From contig BFEA01000259.1 in assembly GCA_003427395.1 (NCBI GenBank), forward strand, positions 537,466 through 572,573: DNA of 35,108 bases. The letters are read 5' to 3'. Within the stretch, counting starts at the first letter, position 1. The number at the start of each line of letters is the position of its first letter. Made by a program: the position numbers and the translations under genes. The notes beneath the pieces were generated by a model. It made no database searches. It was not told the origin of the DNA and saw nothing but the letters and a program-made list of their open reading frames with translations. The stretch is from Chara braunii (taxonomy: Eukaryota > Streptophyta > Charophyceae > Charales > Characeae). This document shows, piece by piece, positions 10,435 through 19,061 of the stretch.

Positions 10435-10458
10435 TTTTAGGAGTGTCTAACGAGACCC
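10435..10458 (-). repeat. Harbinger right terminal inverted repeat
   Basis: TTTTAGGAGTGTCTAA continues to GACCC at 10458 and is followed by the target duplication ATA. It pairs with 1881-1904. Confidence 0.9.
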
Positions 10459-10690
10459 ATAGCCAATGATGTTATTGCATTCCTTCAATCTCGGTACTAG
10501 TAACTGGTGTGTTCCATGAAGGGTGAATCTTTCAAGGTTCAGATTCTGGTTGAAGAAATGAATTATTATTGCCCTTGACACTGTCCACAGCAGTACTTTC
10601 GATGCCCCTTTCGACTCTGGATGGTTCATTATACGTCGGTACTATTGGTCGCAATGGTCGGTCTTCTTCTTGACACATCGGATTCAACTG

Positions 10691-10888
10691 CCATTTCGTC
10701 AAAATGGACATCTTTCATTTTTTTAACGAAATTGAAACCGGACTGCCTGGATGTCCCTGGTCTCAAGCTAGGTCCAGGTACAGCCAGGGGGTCTCAGGAA
10801 CAGCAAATTTTTTTTGACGAGTTTTAGGCCAAAAAGCTTGGTTTCAGTTTCGTTAAGAAAAAAAAAGATGTCCGTTTTAACGAAATGG
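10691..10888. mobile_element. 198-bp MITE-like element
   Basis: The first about 50 bp (CCATTTCGTCAAAATGGACA, then TCTTTCATTTTTTTAACGAA) recur inverted at 10840-10888 with a few differences. There is no ORF. The arms may extend a few bases outward (AAC before both ends), so the exact ends and target duplication are uncertain. Confidence 0.7.
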
Positions 10889-11279
10889 TCGTTATTCCTT
10901 CAAGTTGGTTTTTGGCATCGGATAGGCTGACCCAAACAACGACGGTGGCACTTTTGTGTCAATCCAACAGTCTCATCAGTCTTAGAGAGTTTTGCTTGTG
11001 CTAAATTAAATACTGACCGACAGTGTTTGGATTGCGGGGAAAGCTCATACTGTTCTGATTCAAAGAAGAAAGCAAGTGTTGTCTCTCCCACCAGGTTTTT
11101 GTACATTCCACGTACGTCTCACCAGGCTGGATTCCAGTCCAGGGGCGACAGTATGAACCTTTGTAACTCAATCTTCAGTGTCTGAACCTCAGTGATTCAG
11201 TGAATTCAATAACCCGTCCATGAGTCTCACTGTTCAATCGTCAGCATATATCTCATATGTACTGGTACTTGATAACGTA

Positions 11280-11282
<3 letters not shown>

Positions 11283-11336
<54 letters not shown>

Positions 11337-11363
11337 CTCTCTCTCTCTCTCTCTCTCTCTCTC
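11283..11363. repeat. (GA)n followed by (CT)n, self-complementary
   Basis: About 24 GA units, the short spacer TGGA and then about 13 CT units run back to back, so the strand can fold into a near-perfect hairpin. A short GT run follows. Confidence 0.93.
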
Positions 11364-11836
11364 CGCCCGTGTGTGTGTGTCTGTTGTTCCCGTGCGCCAT
11401 TCCTCCGTTGTGCTTCTCGCAACGACCGCTTTGTTTGTTTTTTTTTCCTTTCCCCTTTTTTTTTTTTTTTTTCCCCTTCTTCACTATTGGTCGTACGTAC
11501 AGTGCTCTCGGTCGTTCCCTGCACCAACCCCTCGGGTTAACCGCCACGTGTTTGTTTTCCAAGCAGGGAACCATACTTGTTGTTTAAACCACCGGTACCT
11601 TTCTTAGCTATAGATGCCCGGCCTAAAATCGCCCTGCACGCCAAAAAAAAAAATGATCCGGCGTGGGACTCATTTTGGCCAGCGTCGCAGGGAGAGCCAT
11701 TTGGGTCCGGTAGCACCGAACCCTGCCGGCCTCCCGCATCGCTACGCAAAATCGCTACAAGTACCAAAATCTGATGTGGTCAGAGCAAACAGTATCTGAT
11801 TCATCAGATGTGGTAAGAGCAAACAGAATGGAATTA

Positions 11837-11854
11837 GGGGGGGGGGGGGGGGGG
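11837..11854 (+). repeat. poly-G run (18 G)
   Basis: Eighteen consecutive G residues, enough to form a quadruplex. It separates two imperfect copies of AGAGCAAACAGAATGGAA-like sequence. Confidence 0.9.
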
Positions 11855-11893
11855 AACAAAAGAACAAACAGAATGGAAAGGTATAGGGGTTAT

Positions 11894-12322
11894 GGGCCTC
11901 GTTAGACACTCCTTAGGAGTTCCTTGGGCCACAAGGAATTTTCCTTGTGGCTCATAAGGGAATTTGGGCTCTTCTTTCCACCTGTCCTCGGGGACGTCGC
12001 CCGAGGACATTTCCTAAGACTGATGTCAGAAAGAAAAATGAAAAAAAAAAAAAAAAACAGTTGTGCTTCAGGCCTTCAGCCAATAGGGTGCCGCCACGAT
12101 CCAGATTCTCAGCTGTAACGTCTATCTACCCCTGTGCCCTCTCCTCTCCGTGAAACGTGGATTCCTTGTGCACAAGGAAGAAATGGCTGGGGCCACAAGG
12201 ATGCCACAAGGAATTTTCCTTGTGGCATTTTCACATTTCTTTTTCAATTTCGTCCCCAAGGACAGGTGGAACGAGCACATCCTTGTGGATTTCATGTCCC
12301 CAAGGAGTGTCTAACGAGCCCC
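11894..12322. mobile_element. 429-bp Harbinger-type MITE
   Basis: The left end GGGCCTCGTTAGACACTCCT and the right end, read inverted, GGGGCTCGTTAGACACTCCT differ at one base. They are almost the ends of the 8.6-kb Harbinger. TAT flanks both sides (11891-11893 and 12323-12325), the complement of the ATA around the large element. The interior has no gene. It is built of inverted copies of CCACAAGGA and an inverted pair around CCACCTGTCCTCGGGGACG, in place of the TCCTAAA motifs of the large element. It is a non-autonomous relative that the same transposase type could mobilise. Confidence 0.88.
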
Positions 12323-12412
12323 TATCTGGTGAGCTATTGAGGCTCTCGTGCAGAGGCGGATGGAAGGTTGGCCCGCTCTAAGTACCAAAATCGTGCTTAA
12401 TATCAGGGGGCG

Positions 12413-12567
12413 TGGTCCCACCAGCAGAGAGGATCGGATCGAATGCCTGAATCTGGACGAGGTTATGGAGATGTGCAGGAAATCGAGATTGAACTGCTTT
12501 TCTGCATCTCTGCATAAAACACATCCAGATTCAGGCGCTCGATCCTATCCTTTTTGCTAGTGGGACC
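12413..12567. mobile_element. 155-bp MITE-like inverted-repeat element
   Basis: The 45-bp left arm starting GGTCCCACCAGCAGAGAGGA and ending CCTGAATCTGGA recurs inverted at 12524-12567 with about five differences. Its outer motif GGTCCCA-YYAGCA with GGATAGGA is also seen at the ends of the 845-bp element at 20026-20870, so the two are probably related. Confidence 0.7.
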
Positions 12568-12728
12568 TGGGCCAGGAAGTAGTAGACAATGGTAGACATG
12601 CTCACTTGACCTGAGCTACCTAATGCTTCCATTTTTCACTGACAGATGCTTCAAATGGAAGCTAATCAGTTTCTGAGACCACATTCACAGAGTCTGAACC
12701 CGAATGGAGAGAAAATGTATTGTCACTG

Positions 12729-12763
<35 letters not shown>

Positions 12764-12812
12764 AACTTTAAGACTCATTTTAACAGAGGCCGACCCCAGA
12801 TGTCTGATACCA

Positions 12813-12955
12813 GTCTTGGTACAAATTCTCATTGGTAATAATATTATCAGCCTTGGGCACTGGGCCCATTTTTCTTTATTTAAGTATAAAAAAAAAGAGA
12901 GAGAATGTGAGTTTGGAAGAGGCGGATTTAATCGGAAAAAAAAAAAAAAAAAAAA
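12813..12955 (+). mobile_element. poly(A)-tailed retroposon with 14-bp target duplication
   Basis: GATGTCTGATACCA occurs at 12799-12812 and again at 12956-12969, directly after a run of about 20 A. A 143-bp insert ending in poly(A) flanked by a perfect 14-bp direct repeat is the mark of target-primed reverse transcription. The body has an internal A9 run followed by GAGAGAGAA, and no clear box A or B, so it may be a processed transcript or a truncated element. Another A run (12731-12759) precedes the left duplication. Confidence 0.8.
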
Positions 12956-13216
12956 GATGTCTGATACCATGATTATATTGGAATTAGGCCACCCCTGTGA
13001 TGCTGCTCAGCCAAATGCACAATGTCATGTTACTGATAATATACAGCAACTCCTCAGTCTCCGACTCTCCGCCGCCCAATACAGTCACTATGATGCTGAA
13101 TCAGATCTTTTTACAAGAGTCCGCCCCCAATGGAACAACATATTACTAATTCTTCAGAAAAAAACTTAATAAGATGATGCCAAAGCAATATTAATAGCAT
13201 CATTTTTCTTTCGGGT

Positions 13217-13407
13217 AACTTCGGCGCGGTCACGAAAACAATTAATAAACTTTGTAATTGCACTTCAGGCCATCCCGCGAATACAACACACCCCCAGGCG
13301 ACCCCACTGGACCCGAACGTAGGTCATATATATTCAGCATAATTTACCGGCCCTTTTGCCTCAAGTGCAATTACAAACTCAAACCCTGACTGCGCCGTAG
13401 TTTTCTC
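13217..13407. mobile_element. diverged MITE-like inverted repeat
   Basis: TTTGTAATTGCACTTCAGGC at 13251-13270 pairs with 13358-13377 with one mismatch. An outer block (AACTTCGGCGCGGTCA near 13217) pairs with TGACTGCGCCGTAGTT near 13388. The spacer between the two blocks is longer on the left. No ORF and no firm target duplication. Confidence 0.55.
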
Positions 13408-14050
13408 TTTTTCTTTTTTTTTTCACCGTAGTACTAAGTTTTGAAGTCAGGCAAGCAATCAGACATGATTGTCTATGTGTCAATTGCCCCGCTCAATAAG
13501 ACAGTGCCACCTGGCATTGATGGCATGCCCTCGGAATATTTTCGCCAGAGTGTTCATCATCTTCAATTGGCCAGAAATCATTCTTTTTTTTTTTTTTTTT
13601 TTTTTTTGGCCTGAAATAATTATTCTGAAATTGGTCAATCAGCATGCTCTAACTAAGTCACTGTGATGATGCGCCATGATCATGATGCCAATGACACACT
13701 TACAAAGTATATTCCTCAGATTGGTACATCAGACACCTAGCATTATCTCGGGTTGTTTGGTGTAAAAAAAAAAAGAAAAAAAAAAAAGAAAAGAAAAAGG
13801 AAAGGAGCAAAGACTGAAGCAATCAATGATGGCAGGCGTCTCTCAAAAAACCCATTTTCCTCAAATTTCCTGATATCCTCCAATGAAATTCGTTCATTCT
13901 GTATGATTATACGGGACTCCGGACCCTATTTCCAGACCAGGTGCAGCTCCCCACCAATAGATGGACCCTTCAAACGCTGGGACCCACTTAACGGGGCTGC
14001 TCATATCACCTCGTTAAGTGGGCTTCCCCGAGTATGAAATTTTTCTTTTG

Positions 14051-14082
<32 letters not shown>

Positions 14083-14273
14083 TGCTTTCTGTCTGTTAAC
14101 CCGTTAATTTTGTCATTTCAGCCAAATATTGAATCCTTTGATGGTTCAATTGACTCTCTTTAATGATGAGTACTGTAGGAAGTGACCAGTCTCTCCATTG
14201 AGTCTCTGCAATCCTTTGGAGGGACATATAGTACGTAGTACATACTAGTAGCCAGATGGCGGACTACATTGCC
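13408..14273. other. gene-free stretch with homopolymers
   Basis: It holds poly-T (13585-13607), an A-rich run (13765-13800) and poly-A (14051-14078). The words CTCGGGTTGTTT (13749) and CTCCCCACCAATAGATGGA (13947) recur near 21930 and 21868, so part of this is a dispersed repeat whose borders I cannot set. No gene seen. Confidence 0.45.
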
Positions 14274-14275
14274 TA

Positions 14276-14380
14276 CCGTCTTCCCCCGAGCACAACGCAC
14301 CCTTATTTTGGCTGTATCTGGCCGGAAACATAGCTGGTCTACATTCATTTTTAGGGTGCGTCATGTTCCGGGGAAGACGG
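14276..14380. mobile_element. 105-bp TA-flanked MITE, copy 1
   Basis: Ends CCGTCTTCCCCCGAGCACAA and its inverse pair over about 27 bp. TA flanks both sides (14274-14275, 14381-14382), as in Tc1/mariner-type insertions. The core GGCTGTATCTGGCCGGAAA is shared with the copy at 22579-22683. Confidence 0.85.
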
Positions 14381-14507
14381 TAGTACTAACAAGAAGTAGG
14401 CCCTGTATATAGTTTTGAACGGATTCTTTCCTTTTTTTTTTCCTTTTTTTTTTTTCTTTTTTTTTTTTAATTATATATATATATATATCGTCACAAATAT
14501 ATATATT

Positions 14508-14680
14508 TAAAAAGGGCGACGGCCTTGAGATATTATCATTGAGCTGACCGGCCCCAAGCAATTCATTAGTAGCTGGTTTTTACTCGTCGATCAAGTTCCA
14601 TCAACGGGATTCGAACACAGCACCTGGTCTGTATTTCAGCAGTTCATGGGTGTGGTCCCCACTGACCTAGGCTCTTGGGT
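14508..14680 (-). mobile_element. tRNA-headed SINE-like retroposon, copy 2
   Basis: On the minus strand, CCTAGGTCAGTGGGGACC (14654-14671) resembles box A and TGTTCGAATCCC (14606-14617) box B. The body contains TGAATTGCTTGGGGCCGGTCAGC, mirrored in copy 1, and the 3' end runs into TTTTTAAA and an AT-rich tail. The tail region includes ATATAT repeats instead of pure A. Confidence 0.65.
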
Positions 14681-14701
14681 TCTCTTTCCTTTTTTTTGTC
14701 C

Positions 14702-14945
14702 TTTTTTTTTTTTTTTAATATGAAACAATGCTCCAATCTATTTGTGGGAAGCAACACCTGCTGGGAACCGGGCCCAGCATCCCATTTGAAACCATATTTG
14801 AGAACATATACAGAACAAAATGAGATACCAGCTGAGGGCCATTAATTACTTAGCCTACTATTTTCAATGAAACCATATTTGAGAACATATGCATGTCTGC
14901 GAACAGAATTTTGACATACCACTGCAGGGCCATTACTCAGCCTAT
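14702..14945 (-). mobile_element. poly(A)-tailed retroposon family B, copy 1
   Basis: On the minus strand, the 3' part reads GGGCCCGGTTCCCAGCAGGT, then CCACAAATAGATTGGAGCATT and an A run (T run at 14702-14716). The same sequence lies on the plus strand at 32529-32686, also ending in poly(A), and a fragment lies near 19062. The 5' part is duplicated in tandem: GAAACCATATTTGAGAACAT starts at 14788 and 14869, an 81-bp period. No ORF. Confidence 0.6.
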
Positions 14946-15265
14946 TCTCAATCAGTGACACTCTATACATTCTTCATACTGTATGATACTGATGATCGGA
15001 TCTACCTCTCTGGGTTTTTGGAAAACTTACCCTGCATTTGGTCACCATGTCCAGACAACGTTTAATATCCCAATGGCATCAGATTCAGATTCAGAATCTG
15101 TGGTACTATGCAAACAACAAGTCTGACTCAGAGCTGGAAGACCCACAATGAAATGATTATCATAAATTAAATCATGCCAGGCCAGTTCACTTTGGATCTC
15201 AGACTGGTACATATTAACGCACTGCCACTGTGACCGGACTCTATAGACCAGTTCAGTTTGGATCT

Positions 15266-15376
15266 CAGGCTAGGTCCCACTTGCACGAATTAAGAGATAA
15301 TAATACTGACCGTAGATAGCAAAGATCAACGGCCGAAATCTGCTAAAAATTTGCGCAAGTGGTTCCTTGCCCCAGG
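15266..15376. mobile_element. about 110-bp MITE (AGGTCCCACTTGCA family), copy 1
   Basis: The left end TCAGGCTAGGTCCCACTTGC pairs with the right end read inverted, CCTGGGGCAAGGAACCACTT. The interior CTGACCGTAGATAGCAAAGA, then TCAACGGCC, is identical to the copy at 20869-20974. Confidence 0.7.
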
Positions 15377-15790
15377 TAATGCCGCCGCAACCTTCTCTAC
15401 CAGGTGCAGCATGGTTGAAGGGGGTCCAAATGCCTAGGGCCCTAGGCCATATCGGGCCATGGGTTAGTACGGAGATCATAATTTGGAAAAACAGCTAATA
15501 TAATATATCCCATACTCGCTAGGAAATTCGTAATTATGGTTTTTAAACTCGAAATGGCGACACGCCGTTAATAATTTTTCTAAACTCAACAAAGGTAGGT
15601 GGGACCAGCATCGGTGACGGAAAAGTTCAGCGTGAACTTGATTTATTATGGGATCAACATAAAGAAGGAAAATACAGGGTGTCCTCACACAACCAGTTTC
15701 CTATTAATAAATGTATCTGACGGAAAAGTACAGCTTGAACTTGAGTTATGGGATGGCAATCATGTCTAGAGCTCGGTCGAAAAAGTGTGA

Positions 15791-15895
15791 GAGTCTTCCC
15801 CTGAACACAACGTAAGGTCATTATAGCTGAATTTAGACTGAAAGATACGCCAAATTCAGGTATAATAAATGTACGTTGTATTCGGGGGAAGACTG
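15791..15895. mobile_element. 105-bp TA-flanked MITE, copy 2 (diverged)
   Basis: Ends GAGTCTTCCCCTGAACACAA and the inverse of CAGTCTTCCCCCGAATACAA. The length is the same as copies 1 and 4. TA is kept on the right (15896-15897); the left flank is GA. Confidence 0.75.
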
Positions 15896-16458
15896 TAGAG
15901 TGCGCGAATATAAACTCAGCAATGTCAGCATTGCATTGCCTTGCCTGATTGAAGGTAGCCTGGAGCACACCAACTGGGCCCACTGGCAGGGCCTGGTTCT
16001 GCGGGTCTGGGCCACAGTTTGGTCTTCGTTTTTCTTGGGGGTGGGGGGGGGGGAAGCTCAGGGCAGTTTGGTCTCAAAAATGGAGTTTTGCGCCTTTTGC
16101 TCAAAAGAAGACAAGAAGAAAGTGTCATTATTGTGAGGTAAAAGTTTTTTTTTTTTTTTTTTTTTTTTTGAGGTAAAAGATTTTCGAAAGCTGTCTGCTC
16201 TTGTAATATGCGTACCGTAACAGTAGATTTGGAGCTAAAGGGCCTAGTAGTAGTTGCACCACTGGCCATCAGTCAACATAATTTTGAATGCATCTGGACA
16301 TGTGTTTTGTGCAGATGCATTCAAGATCTTGGAGAATGGCATGTGTTTCCAGCTAGGGCCAAAATCCTTGTCCTTCTTTATGTATGTCACGGATGACGTG
16401 TCGGACAAGCGCTATGGATGAAATGCGAACTCTCCAGGTTCAGGCCAACTGCAGAGAC

Positions 16459-16564
16459 CCGTTCCCCCCCAAACACAATGCACCCCCATAATGACTGTAT
16501 CTGACTAGAAAGATATGTTGCATACATCCGTTACGAGGCCGCATTGTGTTCAGGGGAAGACAGG
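16459..16564. mobile_element. 105-bp TA-flanked MITE, copy 3 (diverged)
   Basis: The left end CGTTCCCCCCCAAACACAA pairs with the right end, read inverted CTGTCTTCCCCTGAACACAA. TA is present on the right (16565-16566). The interior keeps GACTGTATCTGACTAGAAAG, a diverged form of the family core. Confidence 0.75.
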
Positions 16565-16683
16565 TACGGAATTGCTGCCCACCTGTGCATGGCCAAGAAC
16601 AGATTGCAGTTCGGCTTGCTGTGGCATTGATCACCCCTCGGCAGCTGTCAGTCTGCTGCACTGCCTCTGACATGGGCTAAGGT

Positions 16684-16687
<4 letters not shown>

Positions 16688-16715
<28 letters not shown>

Positions 16716-16716
16716 N

Positions 16717-16805
<89 letters not shown>
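16688..16805. repeat. poly-T run of about 118 nt with one N
   Basis: An almost uninterrupted T tract with N at 16716. The length is unusual even for a retroposon tail, and such tracts are sites where assemblers join unrelated reads. It marks the left edge of the AT-rich island. Confidence 0.95.
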
Positions 16806-16859
16806 CTTTCCCTCTCTCTCTGTCTGTCTTTGTCTCTTTCTGTCTTGAGGAAAGTCCAT

Positions 16860-17033
16860 TTATCTGTTGTTGTTGATTGTGGTGGCGGTGGCGGTATTGA
16901 TTGTCGTTACTTGATAGCAGTTGCGTTTTGAGATAAAACTTAGTCATTTGATCTTTGATGTTCTTTCTTCGACAATAGTATAGTACAAGATGCAGCGACT
17001 TTGTACTCCTGATGGCTTAAGTCTTCGTCATCA
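16860..17033. repeat. direct repeat of about 175 bp, copy 1
   Basis: It starts TATCTGTTGTTGTTGATTGT and ends CTTCGTCATCAC. It aligns along its whole length with 17319-17491 at an offset of 457-460 bp, with scattered substitutions. Each copy is preceded by a pyrimidine-rich tract. On the minus strand the trinucleotide part would encode proline-rich SIPPPPPQSTTT. Confidence 0.85.
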
Positions 17034-17154
17034 CTTGCTTTTTCATCAATCACTGTAGCGATTGCTCTTTCTATCGTACTTAGTCCCTTTTGAATAATCC
17101 ATATCATTGTCTGTCCTCTCTGTCTCTCTTTCTCTCTATGTTTTTTTTTGTCTA

Positions 17155-17164
<10 letters not shown>

Positions 17165-17233
<69 letters not shown>

Positions 17234-17280
17234 TTCTCTCCCTCTCTCGCTCTCTCGCTCTAACTTTCGCTCCCTCTCTC
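17165..17280. repeat. (CT)n microsatellite
   Basis: Long CT run with a few T and G interruptions between the two direct repeats. The minus strand reads GA. Confidence 0.95.
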
Positions 17281-17318
17281 TCTCTCTTTGTCTTTCTTTC
17301 TCTTTGGGGGAGCCGATC

Positions 17319-17491
17319 TATCTGTTGTTGTTGATTGTGGTGGCGGTGGCGGTATTGATTGTGGTAACTTGATAGCACTTGTGTCTTGAGATAAAACTTC
17401 ACCATTTAATCTTGATCTTCCATCTTGAGGCACAGTGTAATACAAGATGCAGTGACTTTGTACTTCTGATGACTTAAGTCTTCGTCATCAC
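17319..17491. repeat. direct repeat of about 175 bp, copy 2
   Basis: The partner of 16860-17033. On the minus strand, an open frame reads LYYTVPQDGRSRLNG, then GEVLSQDTSAIKLPQS and SIPPPPPQSTTT, which looks protein-like. In copy 1 the same frame has TAA at a Glu and a Leu position, so copy 1 is decayed. A related proline-rich stretch (PPSIPPTPSQSTTT) lies at about 17640-17690. Confidence 0.8.
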
Positions 17492-17549
17492 CCGGTTCTT
17501 GACGAAAAACACATGAACAGTTTTTCCTTTAACGAAAGAGAGAATGAGG

Positions 17550-17552
<3 letters not shown>

Positions 17553-17598
<46 letters not shown>
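17553..17598. repeat. (AG)n microsatellite
   Basis: About 23 AG units just left of the proline-rich stretch. Confidence 0.95.
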
Positions 17599-17601
<3 letters not shown>

Positions 17602-17699
17602 TAAAGTTTTTTTTTTTTTGTCTTTGTTGTTGTAGTTGTTGATTGTGATGGTGTTGGCGGTATTGATGGTGGTTGTGATGTTTCCTTTGTTGGTGGTAT

Positions 17700-18523
17700 T
17701 CATGATGGTTATGGTGTTTCTTGTAATGGTGTTTATTGCATGAAATGTGATATCATATTGCCTATTAGTATTGATGGAGTTAAATTGTTTGATTTTGTGT
17801 TGAATATTGGCATTTTTTTGTTAAAAAAGTCATTGTAATTGTGACCTGTTGTTCTTTTTAATTATAAAGAAGTTTTAATTGCTAGCGGTTGATTATTTTC
17901 TTTAACGTTCTAGACTGTTGCTTTTCTAAGGTATTTGAATATCATTTTTCTAGCATTGTCAATGTTTTTGGCTAATACATCTATTATATTATCGAATGTC
18001 GATGTGTTTGATAAATCTTTGTTTGCTAAATAGATATCTAAAACACTATCTCCTTATGTTATTATTTTTATTTCTGTATACACAATTATGCCTTCTTATC
18101 CAATAGATAGATCTGTCTTCGAACTTGTGGTATGCAATTGTGTCATCCAATCTCTGCAACTGTCGACTGTTGTAAGGATGGTTTGTGAAATATCTCGAAC
18201 TTGTTGTATGTCTTTGTCGATTTGATCGCATTTCCTCTTGAGTGTTTCAATGTCAGACCTGTAAAAAATATATATATAAATTATTAATATTAGTATCAAA
18301 TTGTAAAGTTTTTAAATATATTTGTTTTATTATTTACAAATTTATAAAAATATTTTTTTTTAACTTTATGTTTTTTACATTTTATGGTTTTAGTTGTTTT
18401 ATAATGTAATTATTCTAGTTTATTAGCAAATATGTTTTATCATTTTAAAAAGGAGAATACTGACAAAGTATTATTATTGTTTTGTTGGTTGTCTTTGTCT
18501 GTAGATCTTTCTCCAACTTCCAT
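17700..18523 (-). CDS. candidate two-exon gene readable only if TAA/TAG are sense codons
   Basis: Not a recognised family. ATG at 18523 begins MEVGERSTDKDNQQNNNN. A possible intron (18464-18259, donor GTCAGT, acceptor TTTTTTACAG) joins in phase to SDIETLKRKCDQIDKDIQQV. That frame runs 185 codons to TGA at 17702-17700. It is interrupted at 18098, 18056, 17864, 17735 and 17711 (TAA) and at 17912 (TAG), with no earlier TGA. Between the stops it reads like protein, for example GDSVLDIYLANKDLSNTSTF and NIIDVLAKNIDNARKMIFKY, helical and rich in D, K, N and I. With TAA and TAG as glutamine (as in many ciliates and some ulvophycean algae) the product is 205 residues. The DNA is far more AT-rich than its surroundings. 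Alternatives are a pseudogene with CAA-to-TAA decay, several tiny exons, or chance in AT-rich DNA. Confidence 0.4.
18259..18464 (-). other. putative 206-nt AT-rich intron
   Basis: Very AT-rich, stop-filled sequence between two coding-like segments, ending in a pyrimidine tract and ACAG. Joining at 18465 and 18258 keeps the frame. The donor GTCAGT is not the usual GTAAGT, so the 5' border is uncertain. Confidence 0.35.
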
Positions 18524-18569
18524 GATGCTGTAAAAATAAAATAGACAAAAGACAAATAAGAAATATATC

Positions 18570-18760
18570 AGTTGTATTAATTTTTTTTATTTTTTTTTTC
18601 TCCTTACGCCTGTTTTTTTTTTATTTTTTCTCTTTCTCTTTTTCTTTCTTTGTTTTTTTTTCTTTGTTTTTTTTCATTTTTTTTTTCTCTGTTTTCCTCC
18701 GTCTCTCTTTTTATTTTTTTATATTTTTTTATTTTTTTTTATTTTTTTTCTGTTTGTCTC
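18570..18760. repeat. T-rich low-complexity tract
   Basis: Runs of T broken by single A, C or G over about 190 bp. It forms the right edge of the AT-rich island. Confidence 0.85.
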
Positions 18761-18761
18761 T

Positions 18762-19025
18762 AGGCTACGAGCCGGGCCGCCCAGGTCCCGGGTGGCCAGC
18801 CCGTGAAAGGAGGTCCCAGCAAAAAAAAAAAAAAAAAAAAAAATCAAAAAAATCTGAACAAAACCTATGTTATGCAGAAAAATAAACTGAACAACTTTTG
18901 CCTCAGAGTCACATCGAAATTCTTCACCAAAATTAAAATAAAAATTAAAACTTAAAAATAATTGTTTTATTTTTATTTTTTTGGCCCGGCCGGGCAAGTG
19001 ACCCCGGGCCACTCTAGTAGCCTAG
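18762..19025. repeat. inverted pair of a short GC-rich, A-tailed sequence
   Basis: The plus strand at 18762 reads CTAGGCTACGAGCCGGGCCG and leads to an A run (18821-18843). The minus strand from 19025 reads CCTAGGCTACTAGAGTGGCC and leads to CCGGCCGGGCC and A-rich DNA (18960). The two look like head-to-head copies of one short A-tailed repeat; the match is partial. Confidence 0.35.
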
Positions 19026-19061
19026 GACCACCACCAACTTACCCAACTATGCCTTATCACC

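Larger units (their letters stand above)
1881..10458 (+). mobile_element. complete 8.6-kb PIF/Harbinger DNA transposon
   Basis: The ends are 24-bp inverted repeats at 1881-1904 and 10435-10458 with one mismatch; the inner part reads TTAGACACTCCTAAAA. They are flanked by ATA at 1878-1880 and at 10459-10461. A 3-bp duplication is what Harbinger transposases make. Inside are a Harbinger transposase (plus), an unrecognised gene (minus) and a Myb/SANT-like gene (minus). Subterminal repeats of the type TCCTAAA/TTTAGGA occur at both ends (about 1896-2010 and 10270-10440) and are candidate protein-binding sites. All three genes carry disabling lesions, so this copy could move only if proteins came from elsewhere. 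Confidence 0.9.

Noticed and set aside
15177-15270. A 20-bp direct repeat (CCAGTTCANTTTGGATCTCAG) as a target duplication
   Set aside because: The 68-bp segment between the copies has no tail or inverted ends, so simple duplication is as likely.
16648-16947. Poly-lysine frame
   Set aside because: It is the complement of the poly-T run.
17107-17405. Frames rich in SLSLSL or RERERE
   Set aside because: They are translations of the CT microsatellite.
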